NCBI GenBank assembly: GCA_017614185.1
Contig: JAGACI010000257.1
Location: 1 to 7,663 of the forward strand
Length of the DNA: 7,663 nucleotides
From: Lachnospiraceae bacterium
GTDB lineage: Bacteria; Bacillota_A; Clostridia; Lachnospirales; Lachnospiraceae
Reading direction: 5' to 3'
Shown: in pieces, positions 1-6,131 of the stretch
How positions within the stretch are numbered: the first letter of the stretch is position 1
Layout: each line of letters opens with the position of its first letter
The notes under the pieces: model-generated
Told to the model about the DNA's origin: nothing
Seen by the model: the letters and a program-made list of their open reading frames with translations, nothing else
The model's database searches: none
Made by a program: the position numbers and the translations under genes

Positions 1-1005
1 GATTCTCTCAAATCCGATGGAGAAACCGCAGGCAGGAACATTGTTGCCTGTGAACTTTCCAACCATCTCATCATATCTTCCGCCGCCACCGCAGCTTCCG
101 CCAAACTCGGGCATCTCAATCTCAAAGATTGTACCTGTATAGTATGACATGCCTCTTACAAGTGTAGGATCGAATACCATGTTAAACTCGGCGCTCTTGG
201 TGCTCTCAACGCTTTCGATAATCTCACTTAAATTATCATAAACGCCCTCATCAAGGCAGTCACCGATTTTGCCTACTATAGTCTTTAAGTCGTTGGCACC
301 TTCCCTGAAAAGATCAAGGTAGCGTGCGATTCCTTTTTCATCGAATCCCTGCTCTTTAAGCTCGGCCTCTACGCCTTCTACTCCAATCTTATCCATCTTA
401 TCAAGTGTGATAAAAACGGAGTCGTAGCTTTCCTCGGCAAATCCGGCATACTTGGCCATGGCCTTAAGAATTCGTCTATCATTAATCCTTATATTAAAGT
501 TCTTAAATCCAAGCTTTCCGAGTGTGGAAGTGGTTGCAAGAATAAGTTCTATCTCGGCAAGGTTTGAAGGCTCGCCAAGGATATCGATATCGCACTGCAT
601 GAACTGACGATATCTTCCTCTCTGAGGTCTGTCAGCTCTCCATACATTACCCATCTGAAGTGCCTTAAAAGGTGAAGGCAGCTCTGCGGAATGATTGGAA
701 TAATATCTTACAAGAGGAACTGTCAGATCATAACGAAGACCGCCGTCAACCAGATCCTGCTCGACTTTGGCTTCATCTAATTTAAGCTTCTCTCCTCTTT
801 TTAAAATCTTAAAGATGAGCTTCTCATTCTCACCACCCTGCTTGTTGGTAAGATTCTCAATGTTCTCGACACAGGGTGTCTCGATTGATGAAAAGCCGTA
901 CTTTCTATAATTGTCCTTGATAACGCTTATAACATAATCCCTTATAAGCATCTCCTCGGGAAGAATATCCTTCATACCCGTAACGGGTTTCTTAGTAAGT
1001 GCCAT
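1..1005 (-). CDS. hisS: Histidyl-tRNA synthetase, 3' end cut by the window edge
   Basis: Class II synthetase that charges tRNA-His with histidine in the cytoplasm. I translated 335 residues from the ATG at 1005-1003. An AGGAG (1017-1013) seven bases upstream fixes that start. The class II core is visible in order: a motif 1 region around residues 38-50, LRYDLTVPLVR at 90-100, motif 2 with VWRADRPQRGRYRQF at 121-135, the histidine-binding loop LVRGMSYYTG at 282-291, a glycine-rich GGSCGGGGRYD at 302-312, and motif 3 GFSIGFERI at 327-335, where the window ends. The C-terminal anticodon-binding domain (roughly 90 residues in the family) lies outside. Two features differ from the E. coli type: RYDLTVP replaces the usual RPEGTA, and the loop has Ser287 where Asp is common. 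Both resemble the archaeal/eukaryal-like HisRS lineage also found in some bacteria (from memory). A hisZ paralogue is less likely because the substrate and motif residues are intact. Confidence 0.93.
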   Translation of the reverse strand, partial: MALTKKPVTGMKDILPEEMLIRDYVISVIKDNYRKYGFSSIETPCVENIENLTNKQGGENEKLIFKILKRGEKLKLDEAKVEQDLVDGGLRYDLTVPLVRYYSNHSAELPSPFKALQMGNVWRADRPQRGRYRQFMQCDIDILGEPSNLAEIELILATTSTLGKLGFKNFNIRINDRRILKAMAKYAGFAEESYDSVFITLDKMDKIGVEGVEAELKEQGFDEKGIARYLDLFREGANDLKTIVGKIGDCLDEGVYDNLSEIIESVESTKSAEFNMVFDPTLVRGMSYYTGTIFEIEMPEFGGSCGGGGRYDEMVGKFTGNNVPACGFSIGFERI

Positions 1006-1053
1006 CAAAATTCTCCTATTAAATATATGTAAAATATAATCACTTGCCCTAAA

Positions 1054-1082
1054 ATTCTACACTTTTTCAAGTTTCATTTCAA
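1054..1082 (-). promoter_or_regulatory. Predicted sigma-A promoter for hisS
   Basis: On the minus strand there is a -35 TTGAAA (1082-1077), a 17-base spacer and a -10 TAGAAT (1059-1054). Both hexamers are one mismatch from consensus. Transcription would start near 1047, giving a leader of about 40 bases. That is too short for a T-box, so hisS is probably not controlled by uncharged tRNA in the T-box manner. A second TTGAAA at 1069-1064 has no properly spaced -10. Confidence 0.6.
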
Positions 1083-1095
1083 GAGTAATAATGCC

Positions 1096-1124
1096 TTGAC
1101 TTTTTATGTATAATTGTATACAAT
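1096..1124 (+). promoter_or_regulatory. Predicted sigma-A promoter for the aminotransferase gene
   Basis: TTGACT (1096-1101), a 17-base spacer and TACAAT (1119-1124), each one mismatch from consensus. The expected start is near 1131, with a leader of about 32 bases carrying a GGAGG at 1153-1157, five bases before the ATG. A closer TATAAT at 1109-1114 sits only 7 bases from the -35 and cannot pair with it. The promoter is back to back with the hisS promoter. Confidence 0.6.
1113..1124. promoter_or_regulatory. 12-base perfect palindrome over the aminotransferase -10, possible operator
   Basis: ATTGTATACAAT is a perfect inverted repeat whose right half is the proposed -10 hexamer. A protein bound here would block RNA polymerase. 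The TTGTATACAA core resembles operators of some GntR-type repressors, but no regulator gene is in the window. AT-rich palindromes this short also arise by chance, so the operator role is a guess. Confidence 0.3.
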
Positions 1125-1162
1125 AATCCAGACGTGAGTCAAAAATCATTTCGGAGGATGTA

Positions 1163-2443
1163 ATGAGCGCATTAAAAGAACTTAGTCGCGAAGAACTTTT
1201 GAAACTTAAAGACGAGCTTGAAGCTGAATTTGCAAAGGCCAAAGCTCTTAATCTTAAACTTGATATGTCCAGAGGCAAGCCCTCTGTCGCACAGCTTCCT
1301 TTAGGAGACGATTTGTTCGACGCCATTACAAAGGACTCTGAATTTAAAAGTGAAAACGGTCTCGATTGCAGAAACTATGGTGTGCTCGACGGAATCCCAG
1401 AGGCCAAGAAACTTATGGCCGAGATTATGGGTACAGATCCTTCAAAGGTAATCGTAGCAGGCAACTCAAGTCTTAACCTTATGTATGACTCAGTAAGCCG
1501 TTCATATACACACGGCGTTATGGGAAGTACTCCCTGGTGCAAGCTTGACAAGGTTAAATTCCTCTGCCCCGTTCCCGGATATGACAGGCACTTCGCAGTC
1601 ACAGAGCATTTCGGCATCGAAATGATAACCGTTCCTCTTTATGAGGACGGCCCTGACATGGACCTTGTAGAAAAATATGTCAATAATGATGAAACCGTAA
1701 AAGGCATCTGGTGTGTTCCCAAGTATTCAAACCCTTGCGGATATACATATTCAGAAGCTACCTGTAAGAGATTTGCAGCTCTTAAACCCGCCGCAGCGGA
1801 TTTCAGAATCTACTGGGATAACGCTTATGCTGTTCATGACCTTTATGATGAGGGCGATTTCCTTCCCGATATCATCTCACTTTGTGAGAAGGCCGGCAAC
1901 CCTGATATTGTTTACGAGTTTGCATCCACTTCCAAGGTAAGCATGGCAGGTAGCGGTATCGCTGCTCTTGCTGCTTCAGAAGGCAATCTTGCCGATATTA
2001 AAAAGACACTTACCATCCAGACAATCGGATATGATAAGATAAACCAGCTTCGCCATGTATACTGCTACAAGAACCTTGATGGCATCAAGGCTCAGATGAA
2101 GAAGCATGCAGCTATCCTTCGTCCCAAGTTTGAAGCAGTCCTTAAGAGCTTTGAGAACGGACTTGGCGGACTTGAAATCGGTTCCTGGACCACACCCAAA
2201 GGCGGATACTTCATCGCCTTTACCACAATGGAAGGATGTGCCAAGGAAGTCGTAGCAAAGTGCAAGGAAGCAGGCGTAACCTTAACAGGTGCAGGTGCTC
2301 CCTTCCCTTACAAGAACGATCCATTAGACAGCACAATCCGTATTGCTCCCTCCTTCCCCTCACCCGAGGATATGGCGAAGGCTTCGGATCTGTTCGTATT
2401 ATGTGTAAAACTCGTAAGTGTTAATCACTTACTTTCCATCTAA
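1163..2443 (+). CDS. PLP-dependent aminotransferase, aspartate aminotransferase Ie type
   Basis: A 426-residue fold-type I aminotransferase, about full length for the Asp_aminotransf family typified by Corynebacterium AspT. It probably transfers the amino group between aspartate and 2-oxoglutarate in the cytoplasm. Visible landmarks: SRGKP at 36-40, NYGVLDGIPE at 71-80, the phosphate-binding AGNSSLN at 99-105, PVPGYDRH at 136-143, Asn190 in YSNPCGY, Asp219 and Tyr222 in WDNAYAVHDLY, the PLP lysine Lys258 in STSKVSMAGSG, and the carboxylate-binding Arg393 in TIRIAPSFPS. All expected catalytic residues are present. The ATG is chosen for its GGAGG at 1153-1157. The gene stands alone with its own promoter and terminator. 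Exact substrate cannot be read from sequence; other amino donors are possible. MocR-type regulators share the fold, but there is no DNA-binding domain here. Confidence 0.9.
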   Translation: MSALKELSREELLKLKDELEAEFAKAKALNLKLDMSRGKPSVAQLPLGDDLFDAITKDSEFKSENGLDCRNYGVLDGIPEAKKLMAEIMGTDPSKVIVAGNSSLNLMYDSVSRSYTHGVMGSTPWCKLDKVKFLCPVPGYDRHFAVTEHFGIEMITVPLYEDGPDMDLVEKYVNNDETVKGIWCVPKYSNPCGYTYSEATCKRFAALKPAAADFRIYWDNAYAVHDLYDEGDFLPDIISLCEKAGNPDIVYEFASTSKVSMAGSGIAALAASEGNLADIKKTLTIQTIGYDKINQLRHVYCYKNLDGIKAQMKKHAAILRPKFEAVLKSFENGLGGLEIGSWTTPKGGYFIAFTTMEGCAKEVVAKCKEAGVTLTGAGAPFPYKNDPLDSTIRIAPSFPSPEDMAKASDLFVLCVKLVSVNHLLSI

Positions 2444-2469
2444 CTTCTTTAATACTTACCTACCTACCG

Positions 2470-2498
2470 AAAAAGGTGCGAGAAATCGCACCTTTTTT
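2470..2498 (+). terminator. Intrinsic terminator of the aminotransferase gene
   Basis: A perfect 12-base-pair stem, AAAAAGGTGCGA (2470-2481) with TCGCACCTTTTT (2486-2497), closes a GAAA tetraloop. The T run continues to 2498 and another T-rich stretch follows. It lies 26 bases after the stop codon. It separates the aminotransferase transcript from the recombinase gene, whose own promoter starts 12 bases further on. Confidence 0.92.
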
Positions 2499-2509
2499 GA
2501 TATTTTTTA

Positions 2510-2538
2510 TTGATTTTGCCAAATAAAATTAATATAAT
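2510..2538 (+). promoter_or_regulatory. Predicted sigma-A promoter for the recombinase gene
   Basis: TTGATT (2510-2515), a 17-base spacer and a perfect TATAAT (2533-2538), set in AT-rich DNA. Expected start near 2545, giving a 25-base leader with GGAAAGG (2555-2561) eight bases before the ATG. The gene therefore keeps good expression signals although its product looks truncated. Confidence 0.65.
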
Positions 2539-2569
2539 TCAATTAACATAACTTGGAAAGGTTGGCACA

Positions 2570-3325
2570 ATGCAGAAGGTCATTTCTAACTTCATCGAGT
2601 ATCTCCAATCCGGAAAGACATCTTCCAAGAATACCCTGATGTCATATGAAAGAGACCTTAACAAGGTGTCGGCTTTTTTTGCGTCCAAAGGTATTACTGA
2701 CGTAAAAGCTCTGTCTTCCAAAGACCTGGAGGATTATATTGAAAGCCTTAGAAATGCCGGAATGTCTCCCGCCACCATTTCAAGAAACATTGCTTCATTA
2801 AAGGCCTTCAATCACTTTCTTTTGGCTAAGTCCGTAACAGACAAGGACATCGCAGGCAAACTTCACGCTCCAAAGATTGAGAAGAAGGCTCCTGTTATTC
2901 TTACTTCCAAAGAGCTTAATCTCTTGCTTGAGCAGCCTTCGGGTGACAGTGATAAAGAAATAAGGGACAAGGCTATGTTAGAGTTACTCTGTGCTACAGG
3001 CATAAGAGTTTCCGAGCTCATCACCATTAAGCTTCCCGATTTAAATTTAAAAGACTCCCAGATTACCATTTCAGAGTTTGGCAAAAAGAGAGTCATTCCT
3101 TTTGGAAGCAAAGCCAAAGCTTCACTTTCCAGGTATCTTGATGAAGTCAGAAATAAGATGATTGCCGAAAGCGACGAAGAGTATCTCTTCGTCAATTGTT
3201 CGGGTGAAACCATGAGCCGTCAAGGCTTTTGGAAGATAATAAAACTCTATGCAAAGAGAGCCGGTATCAAGGCTGAAATCACGCCCCGTACCTTAAGAAA
3301 TTCCTTTAAAGCTCAAAGCCTCTAG
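2570..3325 (+). CDS. XerD-like tyrosine recombinase, C-terminally truncated (probably inactive)
   Basis: A 251-residue protein with the two-domain plan of phage-integrase/XerC-XerD recombinases, which cut and rejoin DNA through a tyrosine. Residues 1-90 are the helical SAM-like core-binding domain (FIEYLQSGKTSSKNTLMSYERDL; SPATISRNIASLKAF). The catalytic domain starts near 110. Arg146 in CATGIRVSEL is present, and Lys172 in FGKKRVIPF probably serves as the catalytic lysine. The box that normally reads HxLR is PRTLRNSF: Arg240 replaces His, while Arg243 is kept. The frame then ends after KAQSL, so the last roughly 50 residues, with the second His/Trp and the nucleophilic Tyr, are missing. XerC/XerD are about 295-305 residues. 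Neither the frame past the stop nor the adjacent sequence supplies the lost part; it runs into prsW on the other strand. Likely a decaying gene. A working partner-dependent or regulatory protein is possible but unsupported. Confidence 0.85.
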   Translation: MQKVISNFIEYLQSGKTSSKNTLMSYERDLNKVSAFFASKGITDVKALSSKDLEDYIESLRNAGMSPATISRNIASLKAFNHFLLAKSVTDKDIAGKLHAPKIEKKAPVILTSKELNLLLEQPSGDSDKEIRDKAMLELLCATGIRVSELITIKLPDLNLKDSQITISEFGKKRVIPFGSKAKASLSRYLDEVRNKMIAESDEEYLFVNCSGETMSRQGFWKIIKLYAKRAGIKAEITPRTLRNSFKAQSL

Positions 3326-4053
3326 AAATCTGATCCCCATGGGCCGTTATATGGTGTATATATCGGCATATCTTCCATGGAATACTGTTTTATCTTGTGT
3401 ATCGCAAAGACATCCAGCCCAATGATAAAAACAAAGAATGTCAATGTCGCTGATATCGTCTCGACAGAGAGACAGAAATCATAGAATCCGTGTATAAGTA
3501 CGGGTACCCAGAGTGCAAGTCTCTGGTACCTGTCCATTCCCTTAATGTTTCCTTTGGACTCACAAAGCTTTGCTTCTCCGTAGAAATGTCCCATAAACAC
3601 TGCAAAAATGCAATGGCCGGGCACTGCGGTAAGAGCTCTCATAAGTGCTGTCGTAATACCCCCGTCTACAACGTATAGGACATTCTCTATAATCGCAAAT
3701 CCCATGCTTACACAAACCGCATAAACTATACCGTCGAAGCGGAAATTAAACGCCTTATGTTTCCATGTGCCAAGCTTAAGGACAAAGTACTTGCCGCCCT
3801 CTTCTGCCAAAGCAACAACAAGGAAGCAATCCAAAGCCACCGTGAATCTTGAAGGATACTCGAAAATACTCTCAATAATATATTCGCCAAACGTTTCCAG
3901 TGCAACCGCCGAAATTACGGTAAGAGCTCCGAGAATCAGGCACTTAATTAAGAGTCCTATAGGCTCTTTTTCAATTTTGTCCTGTCTGTAAACCTGAATT
4001 ATCAGTATGATACCCGGGATAATTGCAAGCCATCTGAGTAAATCCTGGTACAA
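3322..4053 (-). CDS. prsW: PrsW-type intramembrane metalloprotease
   Basis: A 243-residue multi-pass membrane protein of the PrsW family. In Bacillus subtilis, PrsW makes the first cut in the anti-sigma factor RsiW. About seven hydrophobic segments are visible, near 7-22, 33-53, 72-92, 108-127, 134-155, 178-195 and 203-219. The family's conserved residues are in place: Glu84-Glu85 with Lys88 in AEEGGKY, FDGIVYAV at 106-113, Glu123-Asn124 in FAIIEN, His147 in VPGH, and His188 with Asp192 in LIHGFYDF. The start is a TTG at 4053, immediately after the plsY stop, and is supported by a GGAGG at the right distance. The soluble tail (about 220-243) is short and proline-containing. No sigma or anti-sigma gene is nearby, so the substrate is unknown. 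Last gene of the minus-strand operon; its stop overlaps that of the recombinase gene. Confidence 0.85.
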   Translation of the reverse strand: MYQDLLRWLAIIPGIILIIQVYRQDKIEKEPIGLLIKCLILGALTVISAVALETFGEYIIESIFEYPSRFTVALDCFLVVALAEEGGKYFVLKLGTWKHKAFNFRFDGIVYAVCVSMGFAIIENVLYVVDGGITTALMRALTAVPGHCIFAVFMGHFYGEAKLCESKGNIKGMDRYQRLALWVPVLIHGFYDFCLSVETISATLTFFVFIIGLDVFAIHKIKQYSMEDMPIYTPYNGPWGSDF

Positions 4054-4695
4054 CTATTTGTCCTCCATGTTTCTCTGGACTCTCTGAGTCTCTTCTTCTT
4101 TGCGCCACAGGTAACTGAAGTGTGCTTCCGTTCCCTCTTTGATTCTCTTAAGGTTTCCTCTGTGTCTTATAAGAATAAGCACTGCTGCAACCGCAATAAT
4201 CAAGGCTCCGGGCAGATCTTTCTCCAAAATACCGTAGATAATTGAGAAGGCAATGGATGCTGCAATAGGGCCAAGACATAAATAATCCGTTATCAATACG
4301 AAAAGGAAAACTGCTGCAAGCATTATAACGAATAACTTGGAAGAATAAGCAAGGATTAAACCGCCAAGGCAGGCAAAACCCTTTCCTCCTTTAAAGCCCA
4401 TGTAGAAAGGAAACATGTGGCCTACAATACACATAACACCTGCTATTATTCCCACATATCGGTTATCGGGATAAAAATACATGGCAAGAGTAACAACCAC
4501 ATATGCTTTTATGATATCAAGTACCATGCAAAAAGCTCCGATTTTGTTACCCATTGTGATAAGAGCGTTGGAGCCACCGGCATTGCCCGAGCCCCTGCTT
4601 CTGATGTCGAATCCTTTTATTTTTGCAAAAATGTATGAAGGATTAAAGGTACCTACAAGGTATCCCAAAACCGCAAATATCAGTATTTCCTTCAT
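4054..4695 (-). CDS. plsY: PlsY-type glycerol-3-phosphate acyltransferase, variant motif 1
   Basis: A 213-residue membrane protein of the PlsY family, which uses acyl-phosphate to acylate glycerol-3-phosphate at position 1, the first step of phospholipid synthesis in most Gram-positive bacteria. Hydrophobic segments lie near 3-24, 53-73, 80-98, 110-136, 141-157 and 162-177. Motif 2 (GHMFPFYMGFKGGKG, 92-106) and motif 3 (RHRGNLKRIKEGTE, 177-190) are intact. Motif 1 reads GSGNAGGSNALITMG (35-49): Ser36, Asn38 and Asn43 are kept, but the arginine expected at position 46 is Ile. Mutational work on pneumococcal PlsY found the motif-1 Ser and Arg essential (from memory), so activity or substrate may differ. 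ATG start supported by GGAGGGAG at 4710-4703. The charged tail EEETQRVQRNMEDK overlaps the prsW ribosome site. It follows the transglutaminase-fold gene by 42 bases with no terminator between. Confidence 0.85.
   Translation of the reverse strand: MKEILIFAVLGYLVGTFNPSYIFAKIKGFDIRSRGSGNAGGSNALITMGNKIGAFCMVLDIIKAYVVVTLAMYFYPDNRYVGIIAGVMCIVGHMFPFYMGFKGGKGFACLGGLILAYSSKLFVIMLAAVFLFVLITDYLCLGPIAASIAFSIIYGILEKDLPGALIIAVAAVLILIRHRGNLKRIKEGTEAHFSYLWRKEEETQRVQRNMEDK
4062..4066 (-). promoter_or_regulatory. Ribosome binding site that sets the TTG start of prsW
   Basis: GGAGG on the minus strand lies inside the last codons of plsY, eight bases before the TTG at 4053-4051. No ATG is available at a similar distance. 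This supports TTG initiation and translational coupling with plsY, whose TAG stop touches the TTG. Confidence 0.75.
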
Positions 4696-4737
4696 TGTGT
4701 GTCTCCCTCCGTCTGGATAAAAAGTATCTATCTCTTA

Positions 4738-6123
4738 TCAGGATACCTCAATCCTGTAGTTTTCTACTATATCATCCTCTCTGAAGCCCGTAGTATCACT
4801 TTCCATCTCACCATCCTGATTGTCATAAGGGTCGTTTCTGAAAAAGTCCTTCTCAGGTGTGAAATCAGCCATAAACTTCGTTGCTGCCACAAGTCTGTAC
4901 GGATCGTAGTTTCCAAAGTAAAACTGTCTTCTCTCTTCGTTTCCGTATCTGTGCGCAGCTACCCCATATGAAATATCCACGGGAATCCAGCCATAACCTT
5001 CAAGATAAACCTCGGACCAGTCATGCTCTCCGGTATACTCGGACTCCATTCTTCTTCCGCTCTGCCATCTTGCCGCAACGCCTGCAGCTCTGCAGATTGT
5101 AATGAAAAGAAGACTCATAAGTCCGCAGTCACAGCGCATGTTTAATGCAGCCTCCTCAACCATGTTCGTAAGGAGAATGTAGTTTGGATTATAGGTATAT
5201 CTTAAGTTAAGGGTAAGATAATCATATATCTTTTTGGCCATGACGGTCTTGTTGGTACATCCCTTTGTAATGTCAGCCGCCAAAGCCTTGATAACAGGTG
5301 AAAATACTATGTGGGGAGCTTCCTCTTTTAAAAACTCCTCCCCGGGATTGTAGTCTCCGTTAGGTACGGTGTCTGACAAAGCCGCTGCCTTCTCGTAGGC
5401 GTCATGGTAAACATTGGTAAACTTATACCTGTAGGTTACACTAAACTCGTGGTTTTCGTTCATAACCTCTTCAAAGTATGCACATCTTGCAGGAGCATCA
5501 GGCTCATTTATAAGAGCATTTGCAGGCGATGTTGAAAGAATCTCTATATCGCTTTGCTCAATGCAGTCGGCAGGAATCGGGATATGAACCTTTACCTTCA
5601 TTCCCTTTGTAAACTTCTCATCCTTTACTTTAAGTGAAGCGGTAAACTTAATGTTCCTTGAAATGCTTCCGTTTGCCTTGCACTCTGCCATGGCATCATT
5701 TAGAAGCTTTCCGTCGGGGTCACCCTTGCCTATTCCTGCTCTTTCGGCAGCGTCAAGGTCAATTTTCAATATCGTTCTGACGCAGCTTTTTAAGTATCTT
5801 TTCTCTCCGTCGATAAAAATCCATCTAAGGAGCCCTGCATCCTCTTCTTTTCTTAAGTCTTCTTCGGTAAAATCAGGAATCTGCTCCCGGATTTTAGTTA
5901 AAACCTCTTCAAAGGTAAAGGGGTATTCTCTGGGAATTCTTCTGAAAATTTCCTTCCATGCAAGGAAACACCATTTAAGCTCATCAGGTGTGGAAGCCAT
6001 CACGGCTCTTACATCCATGACTCTTTCTGCTTCCTTGTAGTATCCTGCTTCCTTGAGTCTTCTTATATCCTCGGGAAGACCGATGTTTATATACTTGAAA
6101 TAATCGTTTACCTTCATCGCCAT
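4738..6123 (-). CDS. Cytosolic transglutaminase-fold protein, intact Cys-His-Asp triad
   Basis: A 461-residue protein with a transglutaminase-like core near residues 290-390. The triad is clear: Cys333 in MRCDCGLMSLL, His367 in GEHDWSEVYLEGYGW, and Asp383 in IPVDISYG. In bacteria this fold is most often a cysteine peptidase or amidase, not a crosslinking enzyme. Residues 1-150 are mostly helical and charged and match nothing I recognise. Residues about 155-235 look beta-rich (KVKVHIPIPADC; EFSVTYRYKF), like the immunoglobulin-like domain often found before such cores. The last 35 residues are acidic. There is no signal peptide or membrane segment, so it should be cytosolic, unlike many relatives. 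It starts 2 bases after the scaffold-protein stop. A second ATG at 6117 is better placed for the ribosome site and would drop two residues. Substrate and role are unknown; its operon position suggests a link to Fe-S assembly or membrane functions only by association. Confidence 0.8.
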   Translation of the reverse strand: MAMKVNDYFKYINIGLPEDIRRLKEAGYYKEAERVMDVRAVMASTPDELKWCFLAWKEIFRRIPREYPFTFEEVLTKIREQIPDFTEEDLRKEEDAGLLRWIFIDGEKRYLKSCVRTILKIDLDAAERAGIGKGDPDGKLLNDAMAECKANGSISRNIKFTASLKVKDEKFTKGMKVKVHIPIPADCIEQSDIEILSTSPANALINEPDAPARCAYFEEVMNENHEFSVTYRYKFTNVYHDAYEKAAALSDTVPNGDYNPGEEFLKEEAPHIVFSPVIKALAADITKGCTNKTVMAKKIYDYLTLNLRYTYNPNYILLTNMVEEAALNMRCDCGLMSLLFITICRAAGVAARWQSGRRMESEYTGEHDWSEVYLEGYGWIPVDISYGVAAHRYGNEERRQFYFGNYDPYRLVAATKFMADFTPEKDFFRNDPYDNQDGEMESDTTGFREDDIVENYRIEVS

Positions 6124-6124
6124 A

Positions 6125-6131
6125 CCTACCT
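6125..6131 (-). promoter_or_regulatory. Ribosome site overlapping the scaffold-gene stop, bears on the transglutaminase-fold start
   Basis: AGGTAGG on the minus strand contains the TAG stop of the upstream gene. It is only one base from the first ATG (6123) but seven bases from the second (6117). Spacing therefore favours 6117 as the true start. Either way translation of the two genes is coupled. Confidence 0.55.

Noticed and set aside
1006..1053. T-box or attenuator leader for hisS
   Set aside because: The predicted leader is only about 40 bases, with no stem pair, terminator or T-box sequence.
1109..1114. TATAAT as the aminotransferase -10
   Set aside because: It is only 7 bases from the TTGACT; TACAAT at 1119-1124 has the correct 17-base spacing.
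3304..3311. CTTTAAAG palindrome near the convergent gene ends as a terminator
   Set aside because: An 8-base AT-rich palindrome with no loop, no GC stem and no T tract cannot act as an intrinsic terminator.
3326..3494. Possible read-through of the recombinase TAG to supply the missing catalytic tyrosine region
   Set aside because: The in-frame continuation carries no LGH or tyrosine-box similarity and is simply the complement of prsW.
5651..6040. 129-codon plus-strand open frame
   Set aside because: It lies wholly antisense to the transglutaminase-fold gene, has no ribosome site, and its translation is low-complexity Ser/Leu/Phe-rich, as expected from an antisense shadow.
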